Below, piece after piece: positions 36,409-44,793 of a stretch of 64,000 nucleotides of DNA. A program made the translations under genes and the position numbers. Below the pieces are notes generated by a model. That model searched no databases. It saw nothing but the letters and a program-made list of their open reading frames with translations, and had not been told where the DNA came from. The first letter of the stretch is position 1. Each line of letters begins with the position of its first letter. The stretch lies in assembly GCA_023511585.1 (NCBI GenBank), contig JAIMBF010000007.1:1-64000 (forward strand), in the 5' to 3' direction. The stretch is from Terriglobia bacterium. Lineage in GTDB: Bacteria; Pseudomonadota; Alphaproteobacteria; Acetobacterales; Acetobacteraceae.

Positions 36409-37461
36409 TTAGGACGCCGCCGCGCGCCGGCGCGAGCGCAACCGCTGTGCATAAACGTTCACAATCAACGCGGCCAGCAAAATAAGGCCGCGAATAAGGA
36501 TTTTCAGGAAACTGTCGATATTGACGTGGTCGAGGCCGTTGTTGAGCACGCCGAGAACAAGCAAGCCCACGATGGTATTGCCGATGCCGCCTTGGCCGCC
36601 GAAGAGGCTGGTGCCGCCGACCACCACCGCCGAGATGGAATCGAGCAGGTAATTGTCGAATTCGTCCTGCTGCGCGCTGCCGAAATGCGCAACGCCGAGC
36701 ATGCCCGCAAGGCCCGAACACAACGCGGAAATGATCATCACCGCAGCCAGGATGGCACGCACATTCACGCCGGAATATTCGGCCGCTTCGCGATTGCCGC
36801 CCACCATGTAAACGTAGCGTCCGAAACGCGTATAGGTCAGCACCACGTGCGCAGCCGCAAGCACCAAGGCGGCGACAATAATAATCCACGGCACCGGCCC
36901 GAGCGAGCCGTTGCCCAAGGTGGCGATGAGCTTCGGCACGGCATAAGCGATCTGCCCCCGCACCAACAATGCGCAAATGCCTGCGCCGATCTGCAACATC
37001 GCCAAGGTCATGATGAAGGAGGGGATGCCGATGATCGTCATGCCCACGGCCGTGACCGCGCCCAGGGCGGCGCTGGAGGCCACCGCAATCACGATCGCGG
37101 CCCAACCGGGAAGCGGAACATTGGCGATATTCACGCTGCTGTCCTGCGCCGTGAAAAATGCGACCACCACGCCTGTGGCATTGGCAACGCTGGCCACGGA
37201 AAGATCGATCTCCGCGGTGAGGATCACAAAGGTGAGCCCCACCGCCATAATGCCGGTGACCGAAATTTGTTGCAGAATGTTATTGAGATTGTCGAGGGTG
37301 GCGAAAGAGGGGCTGGCAATGCTGAACAACGCCACCAAAAATATCAGGGTAACGAAAGGCGCAATATTGCGCAGTTGCGCGGCGAACCAGGACTCCGCAC
37401 GCGGCGGCAGCAGGGAGGAGGCGGTTTTGGTTGCGGAACCTTCCATCTTCGCTTCCCTCAT
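36409..37461 (-). CDS. Sugar-type ABC transporter permease (RbsC-like)
   Basis: A 350-residue membrane protein with about nine segments and the RbsC hallmarks LTAEIDLSVASVANATG, GGNREAAEYSGVNVRAI and GGTSLFGGQGGIGNTIVGLL. It ends the operon that starts with the binding protein at 40023, and its start overlaps the stop of the ATPase gene by ATGA. Confidence 0.93.
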   Translation of the reverse strand: MREAKMEGSATKTASSLLPPRAESWFAAQLRNIAPFVTLIFLVALFSIASPSFATLDNLNNILQQISVTGIMAVGLTFVILTAEIDLSVASVANATGVVVAFFTAQDSSVNIANVPLPGWAAIVIAVASSAALGAVTAVGMTIIGIPSFIMTLAMLQIGAGICALLVRGQIAYAVPKLIATLGNGSLGPVPWIIIVAALVLAAAHVVLTYTRFGRYVYMVGGNREAAEYSGVNVRAILAAVMIISALCSGLAGMLGVAHFGSAQQDEFDNYLLDSISAVVVGGTSLFGGQGGIGNTIVGLLVLGVLNNGLDHVNIDSFLKILIRGLILLAALIVNVYAQRLRSRRRAAAS

Positions 37462-38954
37462 GCGGCCGCAAGAAGGCGGTCTTTGCTGACCGCTTCTCCT
37501 GCAAACTCATGCACAATGCGGCCTTTTTTCATCACCAAAATCCGATCGGCAAGCGCCAGCACCGTTTCCGGCTCGGTAGATGCCACCAGAACCCCGACGC
37601 CCCGCGCGCTGAGATCGCGCACGATGCGTACTACGTCTTCTTTCGCGCCGACATCCATCCCGCGCGTGGGCTCGTTCAGCAAGAGCACGTGCGGCAAATG
37701 CGTGAGCCACCGTGCCAGCGCCACTTTCTGCTGATTTCCTCCGGAAAGCGTGCCTACCGGCAGGTCGACATTCGGCGGGCGAATCCGCAACGCGGATACT
37801 TGCTCGTGCGCAAGGGCGCGTTCGGTGGCCGGCTTTACCCAAAGCCGCGAAAGACGTTCCAGAATGCTAATGGATATATTACGATAGACCGGCTCCAAGG
37901 CAAACAGCATGCTACGCCGGCTCTCGGGCAAAAATGCCAGGCCCGCGCGCTTGGCAACCGCGGTTGAAGTGATGCGCACCTCTTTGCCCATGATGCGCAC
38001 GCGCCCGCGTTCCGGCGGGAGCTTGCCGAACAAGCTTCGCGTGAGCTCCAATTGCCCGGAGCCCATAAAGCCGTAAAGGCCGAGAACTTCGCCTGCGTGC
38101 ACGCGCAAGCCGACATCCTCGAAGGCGCCGCGAAGGCACAAATCTTCCGCTTCCAAAACCACCGGCGCCTCAGTGCGGCTCTTAAGTTGAAATTCGCCGA
38201 GATAACTTTCTTCCAGTTCTTGATGTCCGGCGCCGATCATGTGGTCGATAATCCACATTTTATCGATGGCGGCGGCGGAAGAGGCCACTTTCTGCCCGTT
38301 TCGAAACACGGTGACGGCATCGCAGATGCGTAAAATGTCATCCAGGAAATGCGAAATGAAAATCATACTGCGGCCTTGCGCGCGAAGCTGCCGCAGAAGT
38401 TCAAATAATCGCTCGATCTCGGGCGGCGAAAGCGCCGAGGTTGGTTCATCCAGAATGATGATGCGGGCGCCGGAAAAGATCACGCGCGCAATCTCGATCA
38501 TTTGCTGCAACCCGAGCGGCAGCGCACCGATCGGGGCACGCACGTCCACGGAAATGCCGAGGCTTTGCAAGTGCTCGCCGGCTTCGGTCATCATGCGCCG
38601 CCAGTCTACAAAGCCGAGCTTGTTCGTGGGTTGCGCGCCGAGCAGGACATTTTCGGCCACCGTCAATTCCGGTACGATGCTGAGTTCCTGATGCACCATA
38701 CCGATTCCGGCGGCGAGCGCATCCCGCGCGGAACGAAACCGCACCGGCCGGCCCTCCAATTCCATCCGGCCGGAATAGTCGGTGTGCACGCCGGCGATGA
38801 TTTTCATCAACGTGCTTTTTCCGGCGCCGTTCTCTCCCGCAAGCCCGTGAATTTCACCGGCGTGCAAACGAAAATCCACACCGCGCAGCGCAACGACCCC
38901 GCCAAAGCGTTTTTCAATCCCGGTCAGTTGCAAAAGCGGGGTCGGCGCTTGCAC
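37458..38954 (-). CDS. Sugar-type ABC transporter ATPase (RbsA-like)
   Basis: A 498-residue protein with two fused ATPase domains. The N-terminal domain has GENGAGKSTLMKIIAG, and its Walker B IIILDEPTSALSPPE. The C-terminal domain has the altered Walker A GFMGSGQLELTRSLF, normal for RbsA-like second domains, with TLSGGNQQKVALARWL and LLNEPTRGMDVGAKE. It is the only RbsA-type ATPase in the window and may also serve the permease at 15420. Confidence 0.94.
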   Translation of the reverse strand: MQAPTPLLQLTGIEKRFGGVVALRGVDFRLHAGEIHGLAGENGAGKSTLMKIIAGVHTDYSGRMELEGRPVRFRSARDALAAGIGMVHQELSIVPELTVAENVLLGAQPTNKLGFVDWRRMMTEAGEHLQSLGISVDVRAPIGALPLGLQQMIEIARVIFSGARIIILDEPTSALSPPEIERLFELLRQLRAQGRSMIFISHFLDDILRICDAVTVFRNGQKVASSAAAIDKMWIIDHMIGAGHQELEESYLGEFQLKSRTEAPVVLEAEDLCLRGAFEDVGLRVHAGEVLGLYGFMGSGQLELTRSLFGKLPPERGRVRIMGKEVRITSTAVAKRAGLAFLPESRRSMLFALEPVYRNISISILERLSRLWVKPATERALAHEQVSALRIRPPNVDLPVGTLSGGNQQKVALARWLTHLPHVLLLNEPTRGMDVGAKEDVVRIVRDLSARGVGVLVASTEPETVLALADRILVMKKGRIVHEFAGEAVSKDRLLAAA

Positions 38955-38991
38955 GGCTTCGCTCCAGCCAAGCCCTTTGATCAGCCGAAAT

Positions 38992-40023
38992 TCAGATTAG
39001 GAAATGCTCCTCCATCCACAGCATGCCCGGGGCATTTTGCTTGGTTACCACAGGCCCGTCTGCCACAATGTGCTTTGGAATTCCGCTGCCGGTTTTCTCG
39101 CCGTTGACTACGGCCGCAACGCCGGCAAGCACGGCATAGCCGTGAATGCGGCAGGAGGGGTTGCGCACGGTGGCATGCATGCGCCCGTCCAGAACCGCTT
39201 GCACCGCGGGCGGCTGCGCATCGGTGCCGCCGATGAGGATGTTGGTGCGGTTATGCGCCTTCATCACGTTGTAGGCGGCGAGCGCCATGTCGTCGTTGTG
39301 GAAATACGCGGCATCGATTTTCGGATATTTGGTGAGCAGCGTTTCCCAAATGCGCGCAGTTTTGGCCACATCCCAGTCCGCCGGGGTGGTATCCACCACC
39401 TGGATTTTGGGATATTTCTTCACCACCGATTCAAAGCCCCGCGCGCGCCCTTGTGCTCCGGTGTGCCCCAGCGCGCCCTGAGTCATCACCATAATGCCTT
39501 CGCCGTTGATGGCGTTGACCAGCGCTTGGGTGACCGAGGCGCCCATGAATTCGTTATCGGGCGCGATGAAGCTGTGCACCGCGATTTGATCCAGCGGGGC
39601 AATCAAGGTGTCCATATCGATGACCGGGATGCCGGCATCGATCATTTTCTTCACCGGCGTCGTCAGCGTGCCGATGCCGAACGCCTGGATGGCCACGAAA
39701 TCCCATTTCTGCGAGGCCATGTTGTCGATCGCCGCGCGCTGCTTGGGCGCGGAGAGCTCCCCGTCAAACCACGTGATTTCGACGTTCAGCAACCGCCCCC
39801 AATACTCCGCCGCTTGCTTGCCTTGCGCACACCAGGTTGCCTGCAGCCCCGCGTTGGAGAATGCGGCCTTGAGCGGCTTGGCCGAGCGCCCGGTTTCCGC
39901 TGCCAGTGCGGCGATCATTTGCGGATGCAAGCCGAGCATGGCGGCTCCCATCCCTGCGGCGGCGGCGGCCTGCAAAAAGTTCCGGCGCTTGTTGGTGTAC
40001 GGGGTTTTGATTTTCGTGGCCAT
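38992..40023 (-). CDS. Sugar-type periplasmic binding protein
   Basis: A 343-residue binding protein. NKRRNFLQAAAAAGMGAAML resembles a twin-arginine-type leader (RRNFLQ). The mature region shows AAFSNAGLQATWCAQG and FDGELSAPKQRAAIDNMA, with a ligand-sensing stretch YFHNDDMALAAYNVMKAHNR. I take ATG 40023, directly after AGGAGG; a longer frame upstream is unsupported. It leads the PBP-ATPase-permease operon, with 37 bases to the ATPase. The ligand is unknown. Confidence 0.92.
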   Translation of the reverse strand: MATKIKTPYTNKRRNFLQAAAAAGMGAAMLGLHPQMIAALAAETGRSAKPLKAAFSNAGLQATWCAQGKQAAEYWGRLLNVEITWFDGELSAPKQRAAIDNMASQKWDFVAIQAFGIGTLTTPVKKMIDAGIPVIDMDTLIAPLDQIAVHSFIAPDNEFMGASVTQALVNAINGEGIMVMTQGALGHTGAQGRARGFESVVKKYPKIQVVDTTPADWDVAKTARIWETLLTKYPKIDAAYFHNDDMALAAYNVMKAHNRTNILIGGTDAQPPAVQAVLDGRMHATVRNPSCRIHGYAVLAGVAAVVNGEKTGSGIPKHIVADGPVVTKQNAPGMLWMEEHFLI

Positions 40024-40208
40024 ATTTCCTCCTGATTTGGGTTTTCCTAGCCATTTGTATTTCAAGCCATTTATCAAAGCCATTAGAACCGGCCCCGATG
40101 CGAGGCGCAAGTCTGCGTCATGCAAGCGTCATTGGCAATCTCTCGGCAGTCGGGCGATGAAGGTGCCGCAGCAATGGTTGGAAGCGAAAAGCTTGGGAGC
40201 GATGCGGG

Positions 40209-42137
40209 ATGGAGAACGGCTACCTGAGAAGGATCGGGCTCGCAGCCCTTGCGTTGGGGATGGCCACTTTGGCCCATGCGGAAATGGTGGAAATCGGGCC
40301 GCGGCCCAATACGGCGGTGTTGCCGTATCTCCAGCCGCTTGAGTCAGCCGGCGATTCGTCCTCTTTGATCGCGGCGCTGCGCGCGCACGTGCGTTATGTG
40401 TTTGTGCTCTTTCAGGAGAACCGTTCCTTCGACCATTACTTCGGCACGTTTCCCGGCGCCGAGGGTCTGTTTCGCCACAAACCCGAAGAAACTCCGGGCT
40501 TTGTCCAACCCATCCGCAACACGGACGGAAGCATGGGCAGTATTTCGCCCTTTCGCATCGGCCCGAAAGAGGGGGCTGCGGATCTCGATGATCTTTTGCA
40601 CACCCGCACGGCGCTGCTTGCCAAACTGGATTATACCGCGGGGCGCGCCCGGATGGATCATTTCGCGCTGACGGAAGAGCAGGCATACAGCCCCTCCGGC
40701 AAACCTTCCCTGATGGCCAAACAATTCGGCGAACTGCCGCTTGCTTACGTGGATTGCGATACCATCCCGTTTCTTTGGAATTACGCCAATCGGTTCGTCT
40801 TGTTCGATGCGTTTTTTGAAACCGCGCTCACGCCCTCGGCGCCGAACGCGGTTGCCGTGATTGCGGGACAAACGGGGCTGACGCAATGGCTGAAGCACCC
40901 GGAGCTTTCCGCTGCGGCCGAGGATGACCCGGGTGCGGCCGGCGTTCCGATGACCGGCAATTTGAGCCCTTATTGGGGCTCGGCGCGCGACAATACCAGC
41001 GGTATGCCGCGCAACCCGTATTGGAACGTGCCGGGTGTGCAGATCAATCAAACCTACGCGAGCCTTCCTTTAACCTTGGCACAAAAAGAAGCCGCCCGGC
41101 TTGCGGAGACCGACCGGGCTCCCCGGCAAGATCTGGCCGATGTGGCACGAGATCTCCCCGCTATTGCGCGCGGAGGGCGCCCGCCTGTGGCTTGGGGGTG
41201 GTATCAAGAGGGTTATGATCGGGAGCCCACGGATCCCGCGGGCAGCCCGCCGGAAGGGACGCATCGCAGCTACGTGACGCACCATAACGGGCCGCAATAT
41301 TTCGGTTATATTTCCAACAACCCCCTGATGCGCGCGCATTTGCACGGGCTTGCCGATTTCTTTGCCGATCTCGCCGCCCGGCGGTTGCCCCCCGAAGGCG
41401 GTGTTTTTTACGTGCGCGGCGGGTTTCGCGCCATTTCGGGTGAGCTTCCGGCCAACCCTTTGGCCACGGTGCGGGCGCGCTTTCGCGGCGATGACGACCA
41501 TCCCGGCTATGCGGATTCCGAACTTTCCGAGGCACTGGTGGCGCGGGCGATCAACGCGATTGCGCAAAGCCCATATTGGGCGCAGAGCGTGATTCTGATT
41601 ACTTATGATGAATCCGGCGGGTTTTACGATCATGTGCCGCCGCCTTCCTTCGCGCGCGACCCGGCGGGCCAGCCGCTTTCGGCGGGGATGCGGGTGCCGA
41701 TGATCCTGGTTTCACCGTTTGCGCGCGTGCATGCGATTTCGCACGAACAAAGCGACCACGGCTCGATTTTGCGGCTGATCGAGGCCGTTTTCGATCTGCC
41801 GGCGCTGGCGGATCTGCCGGAAGAGCAGGCGGCGCGGGAGCTCGGCAAGGCGCGTTATGGGGAGCCGGATTTGGCGCCTTCCGACGGCGTTGCGGGCTTC
41901 GGGAACTTGCTTTCCGGGTTTGATCCGGCAAGGCTGAGCGGGAGAGCTCCGCCGTTGCCCTCCTCGTATGCGATGCTGCCGGAGCCGCAAATTGCTGCCC
42001 GCCCGCATTTCGGCGGAAAGGGATGCAACGCGATCGGGGTGGTGCCGGAAGATTTGGCGAGGGGCATTCGCACGGCGCCGCCCTCGGATTTTAACCCCCG
42101 GCCGGCGACGGAGCCGAATTTTCGAAGCAGGGAATGA
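40209..42137 (+). CDS. Secreted phosphoesterase, phospholipase C/acid phosphatase family
   Basis: A 642-residue phosphoesterase of the bacterial phospholipase C/acid phosphatase (PF04185-type) family with a Sec signal (GLAALALGMATLAHAE). The catalytic start VFVLFQENRSFDHYFGTFPG is intact, and ITYDESGGFYDHVPPPS plus SDHGSILRLIEAVFDLP complete the metal site. GGGAG precedes the ATG. It probably releases phosphate or cleaves phospholipids outside the cytoplasm. It lies next to the tRNA gene that bounds the island but is core-like in composition. Confidence 0.93.
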   Translation: MENGYLRRIGLAALALGMATLAHAEMVEIGPRPNTAVLPYLQPLESAGDSSSLIAALRAHVRYVFVLFQENRSFDHYFGTFPGAEGLFRHKPEETPGFVQPIRNTDGSMGSISPFRIGPKEGAADLDDLLHTRTALLAKLDYTAGRARMDHFALTEEQAYSPSGKPSLMAKQFGELPLAYVDCDTIPFLWNYANRFVLFDAFFETALTPSAPNAVAVIAGQTGLTQWLKHPELSAAAEDDPGAAGVPMTGNLSPYWGSARDNTSGMPRNPYWNVPGVQINQTYASLPLTLAQKEAARLAETDRAPRQDLADVARDLPAIARGGRPPVAWGWYQEGYDREPTDPAGSPPEGTHRSYVTHHNGPQYFGYISNNPLMRAHLHGLADFFADLAARRLPPEGGVFYVRGGFRAISGELPANPLATVRARFRGDDDHPGYADSELSEALVARAINAIAQSPYWAQSVILITYDESGGFYDHVPPPSFARDPAGQPLSAGMRVPMILVSPFARVHAISHEQSDHGSILRLIEAVFDLPALADLPEEQAARELGKARYGEPDLAPSDGVAGFGNLLSGFDPARLSGRAPPLPSSYAMLPEPQIAARPHFGGKGCNAIGVVPEDLARGIRTAPPSDFNPRPATEPNFRSRE

Positions 42138-42187
42138 GCGCGCCGGGGGTTTTGTTTCCGGCGGATTCGAGTTAGAAGCCTCTTGAA

Positions 42188-42264
42188 GGACCCGTAGCTC
42201 AGTTGGATAGAGCGTCGCCCTCCGAAGGCGAAGGTCGTGCGTTCGAGTCGCGCCGGGTCCGCCA
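42188..42264 (+). tRNA. tRNA-Arg, anticodon CCG
   Basis: A complete 77-base cloverleaf with encoded CCA. The acceptor GGACCCG pairs with CGGGTCC; the D arm is GCTC/GAGC; the anticodon stem TCGCC/GGCGA encloses loop CTCCGAA (anticodon CCG); the T arm is GTGCG/CGCGC with TTCGAGT. Its 3' end borders the decayed island, and tRNA 3' ends are favoured integration sites. Confidence 0.97.
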
Positions 42265-42300
42265 CATTTTTCCATGGCGCACCCGGGCGCTCGTTCCGGA

Positions 42301-42414
42301 AACAATAACGATCGAGGGGTCTTCGAGGAACGTGGCTATCGCCGGACCGGGCGGGGTGCGCAGCATGCGCGCGCCGCGCGAGAAGGTCTCGGAATGGAGC
42401 TGAGCGATCACCAC
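42301..42414 (-). pseudogene. trbB: trbB N-terminal fragment
   Basis: On the minus strand the sequence encodes ARMLRTPPGPAIATFLEDPSIV, close to the N-terminus of the conjugative-transfer ATPase TrbB (typical: MLRTALGPAIA, DPxVVEVMLNPDG). The match stops about 40 bases from the tRNA and the Walker motifs are absent, so only the 5' tip of the gene survives. It shows that the island once carried a type IV conjugation module. Confidence 0.65.
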
Positions 42415-42754
42415 GAACGTCTCCGTCGAAGGCCGACCGCAGAGAAAAAATACTTGCTGGGTGCCAAATCTGTTTGCCGAGCCTGCGACCGAGGCGGACT
42501 CGTATCGTGAAGCAGGGATCGAATCGACGGCTCACTGGGTAGGCGGCGGAGACCGGCGGCCGGAGACAAAGCTCGCGTCTAAACCGAAGGGGCAAATATT
42601 GTTGGGAGGTGAACCCCTCGACGGGAGAGATCGTAGGGCTTAACTTGAAGTAAAGCATCGTATAGCCTTAGCATTAGAATTTGCACCACGTCTTGTGCAC
42701 AGCGGAAAAGCACCGGAGCGCCGGCCGTGCCGACAGCGGCAATACGCTGGATAA

Positions 42755-43042
42755 ACCCCGGCTCTGGTTTCTGGCACTATCCAGGAGGTATCCGCCTTCC
42801 TCAACCAACCTGCCCACAGCCGCGGACGTTTCGCGAGCGTTGCCCGTCTTGTCGAAGGCTTTGAGTCGCCCTACGGCCTGGAGCTGCTGTCGACAATGCA
42901 TCGGGTCATGACGCGGGGACGGATGTGTCGGCTTGACGACGTGGCCGGCCGCATGCACGCTTGGAATCCGCGCAAACGCCAGTTCGCGAACCGGCAAATC
43001 AACATTCTATCCGACCGGCTTCAAGAACAAGGCCGGATATAA
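42755..43042 (+). pseudogene. C-terminal remnant of a macro-domain (DarG-like) protein
   Basis: A plus-strand frame between two stops encodes about 95 residues with VARLVEGFESPYGLELLST and, later, MHAWNPRKRQF. This pattern matches the C-terminal part of macro-domain proteins of the DarG antitoxin/ADP-ribosyl-glycohydrolase group. No start codon or macro domain precedes it; the frame opens just after a TAA. The stop is immediately followed by the upstream ATG of the TIGR04255 frame, as in an intact operon. The matching DarT toxin is not visible. Confidence 0.55.
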
Positions 43043-43072
43043 ATGTCGTTTGTCCTGAATCGGAGCAGCCCA

Positions 43073-43813
43073 ATGAATCCGGTACCAAAACGGCTGACGA
43101 AAGAGCCCCTCATCGAGGCGATCTGGCAGGTTCAGTTCGAGGGTGAACAGGGAATTGGGGATGTGCTGCCAGGCATCCTCTTTACTGGGCTGAGAAATGA
43201 ACACCCCAAGCTCCAGTTGCAGCGCCTTCCCTCGGCCAACATTCCGGCGCCGATCGCAGAAAGGGATCCCCAGCTGCGGTTCGCTCCGAAGATGCTGATG
43301 GAAAAACCTGATGGACCATTTGTCTGGCAGGTGGGCGATCGGGTCATCACCCTGAACTGCCGCAAGCCCTACGTGGGCTGGGAGAAATTCAAAGTCGCCG
43401 TGTTGGCTCTGATGCAAATTGTCGAAAGCAGCGGGCTTGTCCCCAACCCTCAGCGTCATTCACTACGCTACATCAATTTGCTCAGGGACGAATTGGCCGT
43501 CGATTTAGCGGCGCTCAGACTGGCGCTGAAGCTCGGCGATTACCAAATCAAAGATCGCGTGCAGATGCGCCTCGAAATCCCTGATGCAGAGTGCTTGCAT
43601 GTCGTGCAAATTGCCACTGCAGCGCAGGTCAATCTTGCTGGAAAGCAGATGACAGGTTCCATCATTGACTTAGAGACGCTGCCTGTGAATACGCCGGGTA
43701 ACTGGGATACTCTGCGCGGACAGCTCGACTTGCTGCATGACCATTTAAAGGAATTGCTCTTCCGTCAGATTCTGACGGAAGAAACGATTCAGAAACTAGA
43801 GCCGGAGTATTGA
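43073..43813 (+). CDS. TIGR04255 family protein
   Basis: A 246-residue protein matching the sporadically distributed TIGR04255 family: the beginning KRLTKEPLIEAIWQVQFEG, the middle RYINLLRDE, and the C-terminal helix LHDHLKELLFRQILTEETIQ. The start at 43073 is favoured by GGAG seven bases upstream, though a frame opens at 43043. Function is not established for the family; it is often found with defence genes or other accessory genes. It precedes the antitoxin-like gene by 2 bases, so it is probably part of the same operon as the toxin. Confidence 0.8.
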   Translation: MNPVPKRLTKEPLIEAIWQVQFEGEQGIGDVLPGILFTGLRNEHPKLQLQRLPSANIPAPIAERDPQLRFAPKMLMEKPDGPFVWQVGDRVITLNCRKPYVGWEKFKVAVLALMQIVESSGLVPNPQRHSLRYINLLRDELAVDLAALRLALKLGDYQIKDRVQMRLEIPDAECLHVVQIATAAQVNLAGKQMTGSIIDLETLPVNTPGNWDTLRGQLDLLHDHLKELLFRQILTEETIQKLEPEY

Positions 43814-43815
43814 CG

Positions 43816-44124
43816 ATGTGGGCTAGCACATCGGATGTGTCGCCGTTGCAGCACTTGGGCGCTCCGGTCACTGTTTATCGGGACGCGGCTGCCGCTTGGC
43901 CTTGGGAATCACGGCAAGATGAATCACGGCAAGATGACGACCGGTCCATTCGTTACGAGGCCGGTCGTTACGAGGCCGGCAACGCCTTGACAACTGCCCC
44001 GCAGAACGTCGGGCCCCGGAAAGAGTCGCTGCCTGAGTACCACGTCACGCTGCTCGCCGAAAAAAGTCTCGCGGAAGATTGGCTGCGCCCTGAGGAGGAC
44101 GAAGCTTGGGCGCATTTGCAGTAG
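43816..44124 (+). CDS. Putative antitoxin of the MazF/PemK toxin
   Basis: A 102-residue protein. Its C-terminus (EKSLAEDWLRPEEDEAWAHL) has the acidic, WxxxEED pattern of antitoxins that occupy MazF or related toxins. The N-terminal 60 residues are unlike known MazE and contain tandem repeats ESRQDESRQDD and RYEAGRYEAG. The gene starts 2 bases after TIGR04255 with GGAG upstream, and overlaps the toxin start by 19 bases. No DNA-binding domain is recognisable. Confidence 0.65.
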   Translation: MWASTSDVSPLQHLGAPVTVYRDAAAAWPWESRQDESRQDDDRSIRYEAGRYEAGNALTTAPQNVGPRKESLPEYHVTLLAEKSLAEDWLRPEEDEAWAHLQ

Positions 44125-44450
44125 GCGACGTGGTCCTGTTGCCCTTCCCCTTTTCTGATCTTTCCCGAGCGAAAAAGCGCCCGGCCCTAGTACTCGCTGA
44201 CGCTAGGAATAATGACTGGGTGTGTTTGCAGATCACGAGTCGCCCCTATGGTGATCCTGTTGCCATCGCATTAGTGCAAGCTGATTTCGCCACTGGATCG
44301 CTAAATCGCGACAGCTTCATCCGTCCCGGCAAATTGTTCACGGCTCATGATTCTCTGTTCATTCGCACCGTAGCGCAGGTGCAAGGTAGCAAACTGACTG
44401 AGGTGAAAGAGGCTGTCATTCGTTTCGTCCGGCAGGGGATTTTTTCGTGA
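44106..44450 (+). CDS. PemK/MazF-family toxin (endoribonuclease)
   Basis: A 114-residue MazF/PemK-like protein. Landmarks are GDVVLLPFPFSDLSRAKKRPALVL, WVCLQITSRPYGDP and SFIRPGKLFTAHDSLF. The SH3-like fold cleaves mRNA at short sequence motifs. The start is TTG at 44106, chosen because GAGGAGG lies seven bases upstream and the product then matches family length. It follows the putative antitoxin, as in toxin-antitoxin operons. Confidence 0.88.
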   Translation: MGAFAVGDVVLLPFPFSDLSRAKKRPALVLADARNNDWVCLQITSRPYGDPVAIALVQADFATGSLNRDSFIRPGKLFTAHDSLFIRTVAQVQGSKLTEVKEAVIRFVRQGIFS

Positions 44451-44704
44451 CTACCCTCATCCCACCGGCGCTCAAAGACGCCCCAAGCCTGACCGAGACA
44501 GCCTTTCAAGCGTAGAGGAGGTCCTTCGAGGCCCAGACCGAACGCAAAGGTTGGGCGTTCGTAGGGTTCGACAATATCTTCCGACAGCGCGATCGGCCGA
44601 AGCTCCTTCCTCACCCATTCCGGGGTGAAGTCCATGCGGGGCATGAACGGCACGTCTTCCTGTTCCTGCGCGGCGGTGGTGTTCTCGAGATCATGATCAG
44701 CCAT
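44345..44704 (-). CDS. Unidentified small protein, probably truncated
   Basis: A 119-residue frame on the minus strand begins with MADHDLENTTAAQEQEDVPF after AAGGAG, so the start looks genuine. The first 60 residues are acidic and well composed (DFTPEWVRKELRPIALSEDI); the rest becomes basic and Cys-containing and overlaps the toxin gene on the other strand, suggesting the original 3' part was lost. I do not recognise a family. Confidence 0.4.
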   Translation of the reverse strand: MADHDLENTTAAQEQEDVPFMPRMDFTPEWVRKELRPIALSEDIVEPYERPTFAFGLGLEGPPLRLKGCLGQAWGVFERRWDEGSHEKIPCRTKRMTASFTSVSLLPCTCATVRMNRES

Positions 44705-44793
44705 GGCGTACTCCTTGGCAGGTCGAGGCCGGGCAGAGCGAGCGGCGCTCCCGGCCTATTTCAGGTCAACGCGGGTGGTATTGCGTCATTTGC

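Noticed and set aside
41855-42658. 267-codon minus-strand frame crossing the tRNA gene
   Set aside because: It runs antisense through the phosphoesterase end and the tRNA. Only the short trbB-like segment, in a different frame, is recognisable.
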